Origin: Polystyrenella longa
GTDB taxonomy: Bacteria > Planctomycetota > Planctomycetia > Planctomycetales > Planctomycetaceae
Assembly (NCBI RefSeq): GCF_007750395.1
Contig: NZ_CP036281.1
Span: forward strand, 3,061,001-3,125,000
Length of the DNA stretch: 64,000 nucleotides
Reading direction: 5' to 3'
How positions within the stretch are numbered: position 1 is the stretch's first letter; the number at the start of each line of letters is the position of its first letter. This document shows, piece by piece, positions 25,798 to 35,748 of this stretch. The notes under the pieces are model-generated. The model saw only the letters and a program-made list of their open reading frames with translations, was not told the DNA's origin and did no database searches. The translations under genes were made by a program, and so were the position numbers.

Positions 25798-27117
25798 CTA
25801 GGCCTTATAGATTTTGTCTCGGCCTTCGGTCACATTCTTGGTCGCATTTCGAGTGTCCAGGACCATTTGAGCGTGCTTTACGATGAAATCGTAGTCGTAA
25901 GCAGAATGGTCCGTGGCAATCAGGACGCAATCCTGAGCGGCGAGAAATTCCGACGTCAATTCCTGGCTTGCCAAGTCAGGGACATCATGATGACGCATTG
26001 GAGGCAGGCGGGGAACATGCGGATCGTTGTAGGTCAGTTCGGCTCCTCGCGACCGAAGAAGGTCGATCAGCACAAAAGCGGGACTTTCCCGTGGGTCGTC
26101 GACGTCCTTCTTATAAGCCACGCCCAACAGCAAGATTTTGCTCCCTTTAATCGGCTTACCCGCATCGTTCAAGAACTCATAAAGCCGAGAGATGACATAC
26201 TCGGGCATCCGGGAGTTCACCTCGCCGGCAAGTTCGATAAAGCGAGTATTAAGCCCCTGTTTACGAGCCAGCCAGGTCAGGTAAAACGGATCGATCGGAA
26301 TACAGTGTCCGCCCAGTCCCGGACCAGGGTAGAACGCCTGAAATCCGAACGGTTTCGTTTTGGCAGCGTCTACGACATCCCAGATATCGATATTCATACG
26401 GTCGAAGAGTGTCTTCAACTCATTGACCAAGGCGATATTAACGGCCCGATAGGTGTTCTCCAGAATTTTGCAAGCTTCGGCAACCTCTGGAGTGTTGACT
26501 GTGACGATCTTTACAATCGCGTGGCTGTAAAGATCGGAGGCCAATTTGCCACTGACGGGATCCATTCCACCGACGACTTTGGGAATCCCTGCTGCTGTAA
26601 AATCGGGATTGCCCGGATCTTCCCGTTCAGGGCTGTAAGCGAGGAAGAAATCTTCGCCTGACTTGAGACTGGTTTTCTCCAGAATCGGAAGGAGTACGTC
26701 ACGTGTGGTTGACGGATACGTGGTTGATTCCAGAACGACCAACTGATCCTTTCGCAACGTGGCGGCGATAGCTTCAGCGGTTTTGACGATGTATTGCAGG
26801 TCCGGATCACGACTGTCGGACAATGGAGTGGGCACGCAGATCAACAGCGCGTCTGCCTCTGAGAGACGGCTCATGTCGGCTGTGGGTTCACAGCGATCTT
26901 CGTCGATCCAATGAGCGATTTGCTCTGAAGGGATTGTTTTGATGTAGCTTTTCTTAGCTTTCAGCATATCGACCTTCTGCTGGTCGACATCGAAGCCCAT
27001 CGTTTTAAAGCCGGCGTTTACGAATGCGTTGATCAAAGGCAGACCGACGTAACCGAGACCGATGACTCCTACGACCGCTGATTTGTCTGCGATCGCCGCT
27101 TCCAACCGTTGCGACAT
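25798..27117 (-). CDS. UDP-sugar 6-dehydrogenase (WbpA/UDP-GlcNAc dehydrogenase type)
   Basis: 439 residues from the ATG at 27117, which has GGAG upstream and gives the short N-terminus usual for the family; a GTG at 27174 is also open. The Rossmann motif GVIGLGYVGLPL is followed by VPTPL, ESTTYPSTT and the catalytic-Cys motif GGHCIPIDPFYL. The C-terminal domain includes ILLLGVAYKKDVDDPRESPA. The layout matches NDP-N-acetylhexosamine dehydrogenases of polysaccharide biosynthesis more than UDP-glucose dehydrogenases. It would make a UDP-uronic acid in the cytoplasm for exopolysaccharide or surface glycans. No glycan operon is adjacent. Confidence 0.9.
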   Translation of the reverse strand: MSQRLEAAIADKSAVVGVIGLGYVGLPLINAFVNAGFKTMGFDVDQQKVDMLKAKKSYIKTIPSEQIAHWIDEDRCEPTADMSRLSEADALLICVPTPLSDSRDPDLQYIVKTAEAIAATLRKDQLVVLESTTYPSTTRDVLLPILEKTSLKSGEDFFLAYSPEREDPGNPDFTAAGIPKVVGGMDPVSGKLASDLYSHAIVKIVTVNTPEVAEACKILENTYRAVNIALVNELKTLFDRMNIDIWDVVDAAKTKPFGFQAFYPGPGLGGHCIPIDPFYLTWLARKQGLNTRFIELAGEVNSRMPEYVISRLYEFLNDAGKPIKGSKILLLGVAYKKDVDDPRESPAFVLIDLLRSRGAELTYNDPHVPRLPPMRHHDVPDLASQELTSEFLAAQDCVLIATDHSAYDYDFIVKHAQMVLDTRNATKNVTEGRDKIYKA

Positions 27118-27312
27118 CTCCCGGAATTCTCCTTCATGTTCCGCTGCGAATGCTGATGAATTGCCTGGAATCACATGGCCGGCTCAAGATTGAATCGGCC
27201 AGAGCCACCCGCTTACGAGTTAGCAGTTAATTGCGATTTCCTATGCTAAGAGGATCGGTCGACGCCCGAACCAAATCTGTCGTCCTTAAGGACGTCAAAG
27301 TCTCTTTGAACC

Positions 27313-29451
27313 TTAGCTTCCCTCATCTGGTTTGGCAATAGTGACAAAGAGGGGCTCACTGCTGAAGGTCGACTTCATTACAAAATTCAGGGAGATATTC
27401 GCCATCACAGCGACCTGCTGACGGGCTGAAGGGGCCGCTTTCGCGTCCGCCTGCAGGACGATATGTCCTTTTGTTTCTTTGCCAGTCAACAATGTTTTAC
27501 TCTCTCCGCTGACAACAGAAACGCCAGGCGGAAGAGTGTTACCGTATACCGCAGAGAGGTGCTGAAAGAGCGGATCGAGGCTGACATTTTTGTCGAAACT
27601 TTCCGCCCGCTCCAATTCAATATCGATCTTTATTTTTTCCCCCGGTTTCAAAGTGATGTCATATTGGCTGAGGGTCACCTTCCTTATGTCACCGGGGGCA
27701 TTGATGGAAATGGTATTCATCACCATCGGCCAGTGCCCTCGGCCTCCTCCCGGACGATAAATCTCCTGAAGAGGAACCGCGGTGATTTCTAATGGTTCTG
27801 AGTCTTCTGCCGCAGCAGAGTGCTTTCCTGTTCCTCGAATAACGACATTACTGACATTCTGTTTCGCCTCGGGCCTGGCGACGAGAATAATATTCGCATC
27901 CGCCATATTCTTATTAAGAAACTGTCCACAGGTCGCTGCCACGCCTTCCGGCAGATTGTCGATATGTAGTTGTATATCTCCATCAAAGCCATTTTTGCGA
28001 ATTGCCCGGACAAAAATGACTCCGGCTGTACCGGGAGTCAATTGAGTTTTGTCCGTGTCCACGTACAAATCGAAACGGGGCTCTGCGATTTCCGTCTGAA
28101 TGGCGTAAGCATAAGTCGATCCACCTCGCAGGTGGAGGTCACGAATTTCAAGGAAATAGTTGCCATCAGCCGGAACCGTCCAGTTTTCAATGAGGGAATC
28201 ACTGTAGGTCATGCGAAAGAGAGAGAGGTCGTCCCCTTCTTGCAACGGATTTCCATTGGTATCCAGAATGCGAATGATGGAATCGATCGAGGACTGCAAG
28301 CGGCGAGCTTTAACCTCAAAGGAGAAGATCTGGCCCTTAGTGGCTTCAAACCGATAAAGATCGATTTCCCCTTCCTTGCTGATGACTCCCGCCAGGTATC
28401 CAGGCACAATCACTGGCTGTGCCGTCTCCAGAGTTTGGTGCGCGTCCAGTGTTTCCAGGATCGGAGGTTCCTCAGTGACCCATACCTGCACTGGATTCGT
28501 TATTCGATCCCCCAGAGATATCGAAACTTCCTTTTCGCCAGTCGATGTATCCGCTGGGAGATCAATTTTTGCGCGAGTATTTGCGGGAACTGAGTCTCCC
28601 AATAATTCGATGTCGGATTCGCCCCCCTTCGCGACTACGAGCGGATGAATCAGCGAGATCAAAGGTTGATCGTTGATTTCGACTGCGTATTGCCAGTACT
28701 TATTTCCCTGGTATCGAACGTCGCGAATTTCGAGCAAATACTCACCGGCCTCGTCGAAGTGATAGCTCAGAAGAGGATCCGCGAAGAAATGGTTGTCGGA
28801 AACGGCCAGTGTGCCGCCCGCCGGAGATCGTAGTGTAATGATGGGGTCTACGTGAGATTGCAGATCGTGGATTTTATCCTGCAAACGCATGGCCCGAACA
28901 TGAAACGTCCAGTCCCCCGGTGCTCCGATATTGAACTTGAAATAGTCCACATCTTCATTACTCTCGATGGAGCCGCACACCGTCGCGGGAACCGAGATTT
29001 CTCGGGCAACATCAATCGTGTTGTTGTTCTCTTTTGCCTGATCTGCGACGACGGGGAAGGAAGTCACCACGATTTGACCGACGGTACTTACCCCCTGCGG
29101 TGTTGCGATCCGAAAATCACGGACGCCAGTCAGGGCATTCTCATGAGCCGTGAACTTTATTTTGATTCTGGGAAGCGAAGGTTCATTCCCATCCTTGTCA
29201 GGTTTCATCTCCGTCGTAATTTCGCCCTTAACGCCCTCCCCTGAAACCAGAACCTGATACGCACCGTACATGTTATAGCGTGACTCGACCATCATTTCTG
29301 ACGATTGCCCCACCTGCACCGCTACCGGGTCCAATGACATAATCATCGGATAACTGACCTGAGCGTGCACGTTCGTCATTGGCAGACATGCTAGAGGGAT
29401 GGCCAGCAAAAACGACGTCATAACGGAATAGGAAATCGAGACTCGAATCAT
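27313..29451 (-). CDS. Secreted pre-peptidase (PPC) domain protein
   Basis: 712 residues from the ATG at 29451; the frame runs back to a TTG at 29502. A Sec signal is visible (VMTSFLLAIPLACLPMTNVHA). Two PPC-type beta-sandwich domains can be seen: one with NTIDVAREISVPATVCGSIE and DVDYFKF, another with HQTLETAQPVIVPGYLAGVI and IDLYRFEA. Ig-like or NEW-type beta segments follow, with a late GGGRGHWPMVMNT stretch. The protein is beta-rich and has no catalytic motif. It lies 54 bases after the DUF1549/1553 gene, the usual planctomycete pairing, and is probably exported with it. Confidence 0.85.
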   Translation of the reverse strand: MIRVSISYSVMTSFLLAIPLACLPMTNVHAQVSYPMIMSLDPVAVQVGQSSEMMVESRYNMYGAYQVLVSGEGVKGEITTEMKPDKDGNEPSLPRIKIKFTAHENALTGVRDFRIATPQGVSTVGQIVVTSFPVVADQAKENNNTIDVAREISVPATVCGSIESNEDVDYFKFNIGAPGDWTFHVRAMRLQDKIHDLQSHVDPIITLRSPAGGTLAVSDNHFFADPLLSYHFDEAGEYLLEIRDVRYQGNKYWQYAVEINDQPLISLIHPLVVAKGGESDIELLGDSVPANTRAKIDLPADTSTGEKEVSISLGDRITNPVQVWVTEEPPILETLDAHQTLETAQPVIVPGYLAGVISKEGEIDLYRFEATKGQIFSFEVKARRLQSSIDSIIRILDTNGNPLQEGDDLSLFRMTYSDSLIENWTVPADGNYFLEIRDLHLRGGSTYAYAIQTEIAEPRFDLYVDTDKTQLTPGTAGVIFVRAIRKNGFDGDIQLHIDNLPEGVAATCGQFLNKNMADANIILVARPEAKQNVSNVVIRGTGKHSAAAEDSEPLEITAVPLQEIYRPGGGRGHWPMVMNTISINAPGDIRKVTLSQYDITLKPGEKIKIDIELERAESFDKNVSLDPLFQHLSAVYGNTLPPGVSVVSGESKTLLTGKETKGHIVLQADAKAAPSARQQVAVMANISLNFVMKSTFSSEPLFVTIAKPDEGS

Positions 29452-29504
29452 TTTAGGATTCACTTTTTGATTGAGAGTCAGATTGGACGAAAGCGAACGC
29501 AATA

Positions 29505-32024
29505 TTAATGCACGAACAGAAAGTCTTTAGAATTCAACAGGGCCCAGAAGAGATCTTCATAGGCTTGTTTGTTGTGTTTTTCCTGTTCCAGAAACTGCTG
29601 ACACGCTTGTTGTTCCGCCGTTCGGGGCGGGCGATTGAGGGCTGTTAAATACAGTTCGGAAATAATTTCTTCTGATGGAGTCTTACTATCGAGCAACTGC
29701 GTTAGCGTCCCCTCTTTGGAGGAGACTTTTTTCGCGATCGTTTCACCGTTCAATGTGTGCAGAGCTTGGGCCAGATTTTCATCGGGGATCCGTTCACATT
29801 CACAAACAGAGGCACGGCGGGGTTTTCCGAAGGTGTTCAGGAACTCATTTGGATATTCGGCGTCCGGCAGTGAAATCGCCCGGGTGCCGAGTGGTAAGTT
29901 CTTAAATTTTGTTTGATCCCCCGTCGCCAAATCAATGGCATCCAGAAGTGATTCAGCCGTCATTCGTTTCACTTTATAATGACTGTAGAAACGGTTATCG
30001 GGAGCATTCTCCGCGGTCGGTTGCGAACTCAGTTGGTAAAGCCGAGATTTCATGATTGTCCGCATCAACTCTTTCACGTTGAAATCGTTTTCCACGAAAG
30101 ACTTCGTCAGTTTGTCCATTAATGCCACATTACTGGGCGGGTTGGTAGCACGCATGTCGTCAATCGGTTCGACCAAACCATGCCCGAGCAGATAACCGAC
30201 GTATCTGTTGACGACTGATTTTGCGAAGTAAGGATTCTCGGGAGAGGTCAGCCATTCCACCAACGGGATACGACGGTCGAGTGGATGGTCAACCTCTGCT
30301 CCTTCCAGCAGTTTAGGCTTCAGTACTTTGCCTGTTTTGGGATGTTTCACTTCTCCGCCAGACTTGACCATCACGATCGATTCACGACCGAACAAGCCAA
30401 ACTCCTGACTGTTCTTCGTTCCGATGCGGGCGAAGAAGGCGGCGAAGCTGTAGTAATCTTCCTGGCTGTATTTTTCCATCGGATGATGGTGGCATTTCGC
30501 ACATTGTAGTCGGACTCCCAAAAAGAGTTGGGCCGTCGATTCCGCGAGATCAGAACTGTTCTTGTTGATTTTGTAGTAGTTTGCCGGACCATTCATATAG
30601 ATCGAGCCCTTGCCTGAGACTAACTCTGCAACGAAGGCGTCGAACCGCTGATTCTCTCTAAAGGATCCAAGCAGCCAATTGTGTAGAGCCCACATTCCCT
30701 GGTCACCCAGATCGCGGCTTTGATTACGAATAAGGTCGGCCCATTTGAGTGTCCAGTACGAAGCATAGGCATCCGTGTGTTTTTGACCTGCTTCTCCTTC
30801 GGCGAACCCAAGTAGCTCGTCGATGACAAGATCTCGTTTTTCTGGTTCATCCGAGGCAAGAAACCGACGTGTTTCTTCAACTGAGGGCAATGAACCCGTT
30901 GCATCCAGATACGCACGCCTCAGGAAGGTGGCGTCATCTGCTAAAGGAGAAGGTTGAAGCCCCAGTTCTATGAATTTCTTAACCGCCAGTTCATCGACAA
31001 AGTTATTGCTTTTCCAATCGGCCAGTTCGATTGATTCACTGTAGGGAGCCAGGAAGGTGGCGATTTCGGCCTGTCCCTCAAATCGGACTAATGTGGTCGC
31101 CTGTCCCTTGCCAGTGATCGTGACCACACCTGCATCGTTGATCGAAACCACCGCTTCGTCCATCGAATCGTACTTTGACCAGGCGGTTACATCGCGAGTT
31201 TTACCATTGGCGAAGTGCGCGATGACCTGTAATTGTTGTTCGGCTCCAGGTTGGAGTACGCGTTCATTCGGAGTGACTTGAAGGCGGACTATTTCAGACG
31301 TTTCCGCTGCTGGCCCGGGAGCTCCCTGTCGGACCCAGTCGGTCAGAATACGGTAGTCGACATCGTCTGTCGTCATTCGTTTGCCGCCACCATGAGGCGC
31401 CCGCAATGTCGCTTTTTGAAGAAAGAGGCTATCTTCCGGTACCATGTAGTTAATACGTCGCTGCTGTCGCTCGCGGGTCAGTGCGAGATGATCCTCTTTC
31501 GGATTGAATCCGAAGACCGACAGCTTAAATCCTCCTTTGCCATGCTGACTGGCATGGCAAGGCCCCATGTTACATCCCGACTTACTGAGGATCGGGAGGA
31601 TGTCTTCCATAAATTGAAAGTGCGGTTCGTCGGTTACCCCCTCTACGGTAATGGGAACGGTTAAGCTTTGACCTTCCCATGAAAGCGTCACGGTCGTCTC
31701 GCCATTGGCGAGTGCCAGGATTTGTCCCTCCGCGTTTACAGTCGCAACATTCGGATGAGCTGAAACGTACTCCACTTCCCGCGTTGCATCCTGCCAACCA
31801 TCGCGGGCCACTTGTTTCGAAACGGATCGGCGAACCAGCAACTGAGCGCGTTCCAGATTCCCTTCCAGAGTCACAGCAGCGGGTGTGACTTCCAGTACGG
31901 ATTCATTTGCTCCCAGAACGATTGAGTTCAGTAAGAAAACGAAACTCAGAACCAGCCCCCAGCACAGGAAGAAGAATCGGAGCATAAGACTTCGGTTCAA
32001 TATTAACGATCTCGCAGGCAACAT
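29505..32024 (-). CDS. DUF1549/DUF1553 cytochrome-like secreted protein with Ig-like domains
   Basis: 839 residues from the ATG at 32024 (GGGAG upstream). After a long hydrophobic signal or anchor, an Ig-like (Big_2) domain is followed by GCNMGPCHAS, a C-x4-CH haem-like motif. A second Ig-like domain comes next (VTPNERVLQPGAEQQLQVIA). DUF1549 starts at FVDELAVKKFIELG with FLRRAYLDATGSLP. CAKCHHHPMEKYS gives a normal CxxCH. DUF1553 follows (LVEWLTSPENPYFAKSVVNR, VCECERIPDENLAQALHTLN). The family is abundant in planctomycetes and thought to take part in extracellular redox or polymer degradation. It leads the operon with the PPC protein. Confidence 0.93.
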   Translation of the reverse strand: MLPARSLILNRSLMLRFFFLCWGLVLSFVFLLNSIVLGANESVLEVTPAAVTLEGNLERAQLLVRRSVSKQVARDGWQDATREVEYVSAHPNVATVNAEGQILALANGETTVTLSWEGQSLTVPITVEGVTDEPHFQFMEDILPILSKSGCNMGPCHASQHGKGGFKLSVFGFNPKEDHLALTRERQQRRINYMVPEDSLFLQKATLRAPHGGGKRMTTDDVDYRILTDWVRQGAPGPAAETSEIVRLQVTPNERVLQPGAEQQLQVIAHFANGKTRDVTAWSKYDSMDEAVVSINDAGVVTITGKGQATTLVRFEGQAEIATFLAPYSESIELADWKSNNFVDELAVKKFIELGLQPSPLADDATFLRRAYLDATGSLPSVEETRRFLASDEPEKRDLVIDELLGFAEGEAGQKHTDAYASYWTLKWADLIRNQSRDLGDQGMWALHNWLLGSFRENQRFDAFVAELVSGKGSIYMNGPANYYKINKNSSDLAESTAQLFLGVRLQCAKCHHHPMEKYSQEDYYSFAAFFARIGTKNSQEFGLFGRESIVMVKSGGEVKHPKTGKVLKPKLLEGAEVDHPLDRRIPLVEWLTSPENPYFAKSVVNRYVGYLLGHGLVEPIDDMRATNPPSNVALMDKLTKSFVENDFNVKELMRTIMKSRLYQLSSQPTAENAPDNRFYSHYKVKRMTAESLLDAIDLATGDQTKFKNLPLGTRAISLPDAEYPNEFLNTFGKPRRASVCECERIPDENLAQALHTLNGETIAKKVSSKEGTLTQLLDSKTPSEEIISELYLTALNRPPRTAEQQACQQFLEQEKHNKQAYEDLFWALLNSKDFLFVH

Positions 32025-32345
32025 GCAGTATCTCCCATCAAATCGCAATGGATCAGATCACTGGGGATTGTGGTGAGGAGTGAGTTATTGGAGGAACGTC
32101 AGAAATGAATGCGAATAAGAATCGGAGGGGATAATCGAGATAAAGAAGGAGGCCGCATGTCCACGAGGAAACTCGCGAAACGGCATGGCGTACTCGCTAA
32201 GGATGAGAACGCACCGGGTGGGATTCAGATAGGGTTGATCAGAGATGCTCTCTGATTATGGCAGGATCAAAACAGGAATACCACACTAAATTCCGTTGAG
32301 AACGGCACTTGAGTTAAATCCATGACCTGCAGAAGACGGGATAAT
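32025..32345. other. Intergenic region, no gene seen
   Basis: 321 bases between the UbiD-family stop and the DUF1549/1553 start. It must hold the promoter of the latter. No hairpin with a U-run and no small gene was found. Confidence 0.45.
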
Positions 32346-34175
32346 TCAGATAATTCCGTGTAACGGACCACCTGTTACCGCCAGAGCATCAACACGACGG
32401 GAGATGTCTGAATCTTCGACGAGTGGTTCCTGATGATGCGGTTTTAAGCGAGCATCAATCACGAGCGAACCATGGCAGCCCCAATGTTTCTGATCCGTAA
32501 AGGAATCAATCCCTTCGATGTCTGTGGCGGGATTGGAACGTGTAAATGTCGCCCATAGGAAGTTATTCAATGTCGCCGCCAAAAAGGACGCGTCGTCCAC
32601 GATGACAATCAATGGAAACTGATTGATGGTCGCATCACGGTTATAGAACTGACAGAACTGTTTCAGGTCATCGTTTCCATCTACATACTCAGGCCCCTGC
32701 ACTGCCAAGGCTCCCGGAAGGACAAACTGCGCATCGGTGAACCTGTCTGGAAGCACAATTCCGCTGGGCATTTCTGTGGGAAGTTCGCGTTTTACTTTTC
32801 CAGCAGCGGCGATCACCAACTTAGAACCCGCGTTTAGGCCAGTGCCGGAATAATCGAGTGTGTCCATGGTAGTACGTGTCTGGAAATGTAAGTCGCGCGT
32901 CCAATCGACTCTCGACAGAAGATGGCTCAGGAAGTCGGGAATTTTGTGAATGTCGAGTGCCGGGTTGTCTTCCTTCGCGACGATGAATAAATACTTCGCG
33001 AGCGAAAGTTGCCCCTGACCTAAAATTGCGTTGGCACAGGTCAATAATTCCTGAGGGGTGCGATCCTGTGCGTAGGGGACGTACCGCTCACTTCCAATCG
33101 CGAGTAACAAAGGATGCACTCCTGAGGCATCCACCGCATTAACGGCATGAACACCTTTAATCACAGAGGGAATCGCGGGGCCGGTGATCTCGTGAATCAG
33201 AGCTCCAAATGAAGTGTCCTCCTGAGGTGGGCGTCCGACGACGGTAAAGGGCCATACTGCTCCGTCGCGATGATAGACGTGTTCGACTTTCAACACGGGG
33301 AAATCATGTGTGTCGCTGTAATAACCCAGATGGTCTCCAAATGGGCCTTCAGGAAGAACTCGATCTGGATCTATCGTACCGGTGATGCAGAAGTCCGCTT
33401 CACCATAAACTGCGGGACCAACTCGTTGAGGCACCATTCGAATTGATTTTCCCGATAACGCTCCGGCAAAGGTGAGCTCCGACATTCCTTCCGGTAAAGG
33501 CATCACCGCGGCTAATGTCATCGCTGGCGCACCACCAACAAAGATATTCACCCGGAGCGGTTCCCCCTTCTCAATTGCTGCGGCATGATGCACACCGATG
33601 CTGCGATGGATCTGATAATGCATTCCGATTTCTGTATTGTGAGCGTATTCATTCCCCGACAACTGGACTCTGTACATTCCTAAATTGGAGTTCATCAGTG
33701 AAGGCTTATCGGGATGCTCAGTGTAAACCTGAGGGAGAGTGATGAAGGGTCCCCCATCTTTGGGCCAACTGACGAGTTTCGGAAGTTGATCGATGGAGGT
33801 CCGGTTTTTGAGGACTGGTCCGGTGAATGCCTTCCGAGGTAGCATGTGTAAGGCAGGGCCTAAGACATCCCTGTATTGCCAGGGATGTCTCATAAATTGC
33901 ATCGGATCGATTTTCAGATCGACTAGATGACGAACCGCATCTAAAGTGTTTCGAAAGATCCAGCGGGTGCGCTCGAGAGTGCCGAAAAGATTAGACATCA
34001 TGGGAAAACGGCAATCTTTAACATTCGTAAACAGTAACGCCGGACCACTTGCCTGGTAGACACGGCGTTGTATTTCTGCCATTTCGAGATACGGATCAAT
34101 TTCCTGGTCGATACGAATCAATTGACGGGTCTGTTCCAGATCGGTCAGACAACGGTTTAAATTTGAATATCCCAT
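32346..34175 (-). CDS. UbiD-family prenylated-FMN decarboxylase
   Basis: 609 residues, the long form typical of menaquinone-type UbiD enzymes. Visible family motifs are EIDPYLEMAEIQRRV, SNLFGTLERTRWIF, HYQIHRSIGVHHAAA and PEGPFGDHLGYYSD, the last being the conserved UbiD core. GSLVIDARLKPHHQEPL lies near the C-terminus. These enzymes remove the carboxyl group from aromatic or unsaturated acids using prenyl-FMN. It could be the MqnL-type decarboxylase of the futalosine menaquinone route, but no mqn gene is next to it, so the substrate is not fixed. Confidence 0.88.
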   Translation of the reverse strand: MGYSNLNRCLTDLEQTRQLIRIDQEIDPYLEMAEIQRRVYQASGPALLFTNVKDCRFPMMSNLFGTLERTRWIFRNTLDAVRHLVDLKIDPMQFMRHPWQYRDVLGPALHMLPRKAFTGPVLKNRTSIDQLPKLVSWPKDGGPFITLPQVYTEHPDKPSLMNSNLGMYRVQLSGNEYAHNTEIGMHYQIHRSIGVHHAAAIEKGEPLRVNIFVGGAPAMTLAAVMPLPEGMSELTFAGALSGKSIRMVPQRVGPAVYGEADFCITGTIDPDRVLPEGPFGDHLGYYSDTHDFPVLKVEHVYHRDGAVWPFTVVGRPPQEDTSFGALIHEITGPAIPSVIKGVHAVNAVDASGVHPLLLAIGSERYVPYAQDRTPQELLTCANAILGQGQLSLAKYLFIVAKEDNPALDIHKIPDFLSHLLSRVDWTRDLHFQTRTTMDTLDYSGTGLNAGSKLVIAAAGKVKRELPTEMPSGIVLPDRFTDAQFVLPGALAVQGPEYVDGNDDLKQFCQFYNRDATINQFPLIVIVDDASFLAATLNNFLWATFTRSNPATDIEGIDSFTDQKHWGCHGSLVIDARLKPHHQEPLVEDSDISRRVDALAVTGGPLHGII

Positions 34176-34400
34176 TGGGAGCAGAACTTCTAAATATCAA
34201 ACAGGAAATACAGTCAATAATATATCGGCAGACAAACAGCACTTAGATGCCTAAGATGATTATAGTCGCCTCGCATCCGATTGCGCACTGCGACGTTATC
34301 ATCATTTATGCTTTCCTGTTAATCAATAAATTGATGACAATCAACGATGGCGATTTCCAGGCATACACTTTAATGGAATGAACTGATCTTGAGGGACAAT

Positions 34401-35249
34401 GTGACAATCGAAAACAATGTGTCTGTCGAAAGTAATCAGGGCAAACCAAACGAAGCTCATTCCGAACAGGTAATCGTTCTGGGAGCCAGCAACGTTGCGA
34501 TCTCGCTCTCCCGGCTAGTTCATTCCATACGAAAATCGATTCCCGCCGAAAGACCTCTGAACCTGTTGATCGCCGGCGGACATGGACGATCTTATGGTAT
34601 GACTTCGCGTGTTCTAGCCCGGTCGCTTCCCGGTATCCGGAATTGTGGCATCTGGGATGCCCTGGAAACAATTCGACAACAAGAACCCAGAAATTCCTCC
34701 CTCCGTCCCAAGGCATTACTCACTGATGTGGGAAATGACTTGATCTATGGCGTGGCGGTAGAACGACTTGTAGGCTGGGTGGAGACGTGTCTGGAGCGGT
34801 TGCAGAAATATCAGGCGGACATCGTCATGACAGGAATTCCGCTACAGAGTCTGGCTCGGCTCTCCCCATTGCGGTACACAATGACTCAGAAAATGTTTTT
34901 TCCGACGAATTCGAGTGAGCATGGAAAGATGGTCGGCCAGGCAACCGAACTCAACGAACAACTCGAACTCCTTGCAGAAAAGTATCATGCCGCTTTCGAA
35001 CCGCAACCGGGAGACTGGTTTGGGTTTGATCCGATTCATTTCCGAGGTCGGCAGCGACCGTTCATCTGGCAGAAACTTTGCCAACACTGGTCTGAATTTG
35101 ATGCTGAACGAACAGACTGGAAGTCCAATCCATTCCAAACGGCACAAAGTTGGCGATGGAAACCGGCGCAACGTGGGTTGTTCGGAAAATCACAAACAAC
35201 CCATCAACCTTGTTTCGAAGACCAGCAGATGAAGCTTTACTTGTACTAA
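34401..35249 (+). CDS. SGNH-hydrolase-like protein
   Basis: 282 residues from a GTG at 34401 with GAGGGA upstream; an in-frame TTG lies at 34389. Three blocks fit the SGNH/GDSL hydrolase fold: block I VIVLGASNV with a Ser nucleophile position, block III LLTDVGNDLIYG with Asn, and block V FDPIHFRG, the D-x-x-H pair. No signal peptide is seen, so it is cytosolic. The substrate is unknown, possibly an ester or acyl group. A thioesterase gene follows 34 bases later on the same strand. Confidence 0.68.
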   Translation: MTIENNVSVESNQGKPNEAHSEQVIVLGASNVAISLSRLVHSIRKSIPAERPLNLLIAGGHGRSYGMTSRVLARSLPGIRNCGIWDALETIRQQEPRNSSLRPKALLTDVGNDLIYGVAVERLVGWVETCLERLQKYQADIVMTGIPLQSLARLSPLRYTMTQKMFFPTNSSEHGKMVGQATELNEQLELLAEKYHAAFEPQPGDWFGFDPIHFRGRQRPFIWQKLCQHWSEFDAERTDWKSNPFQTAQSWRWKPAQRGLFGKSQTTHQPCFEDQQMKLYLY

Positions 35250-35283
35250 CATCGGTTCCAGATCAGAGATTAAAACGATCAAT

Positions 35284-35721
35284 ATGAATGACGAATCCCT
35301 TCCCGGTCTGGGAACGCGTGATGTCCCTTTTCTTGATTTGCTCGGTGCTCGTCCCGTCAAAAGAGAAGACGGAACCTACGAACTTCATCTAAAAATCGAA
35401 CGAAAACACCTGCGCCCACATGGCATAGTTCATGGAGGTGTCACGGCCAGTCTGCTGGATACCGCCCTTGGATTAACAGCAGGTGCGGCTGCCGATACAG
35501 ACCATCATATGGTGACAGTGCAATTGAATATCAATTACATCCGTCCTACCTGGGAAGGGGAAGATGTGATTGCTCGCGGAGAATTGCAACATCGTGGTAG
35601 CAAAACGGCCGTCGTCCGTGGTGAACTTCGGAACGCTGATAATCAGCTCATCGCCACGGCTACAGGCACATTCATGTACCTACCGTTACCCAAAGGAACG
35701 AAGGTTGAAAAACCGAATTAA
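35284..35721 (+). CDS. PaaI-type hotdog thioesterase
   Basis: 145 residues with a single hotdog domain. The signature HGIVHGGVTASLLDTALGLT includes the catalytic-loop H-G-G-x and Asp region of PaaI/YdiI-like acyl-CoA thioesterases. TVQLNINYIRPTWEGED and VIARGELQHRGSKTAVVRGE complete the fold. It would hydrolyse aromatic or other acyl-CoAs in the cytoplasm. It likely forms a two-gene unit with the SGNH-like gene. Confidence 0.88.
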   Translation: MNDESLPGLGTRDVPFLDLLGARPVKREDGTYELHLKIERKHLRPHGIVHGGVTASLLDTALGLTAGAAADTDHHMVTVQLNINYIRPTWEGEDVIARGELQHRGSKTAVVRGELRNADNQLIATATGTFMYLPLPKGTKVEKPN

Positions 35722-35748
35722 TGATAATCCTCGATGTTCCAGGTTACC

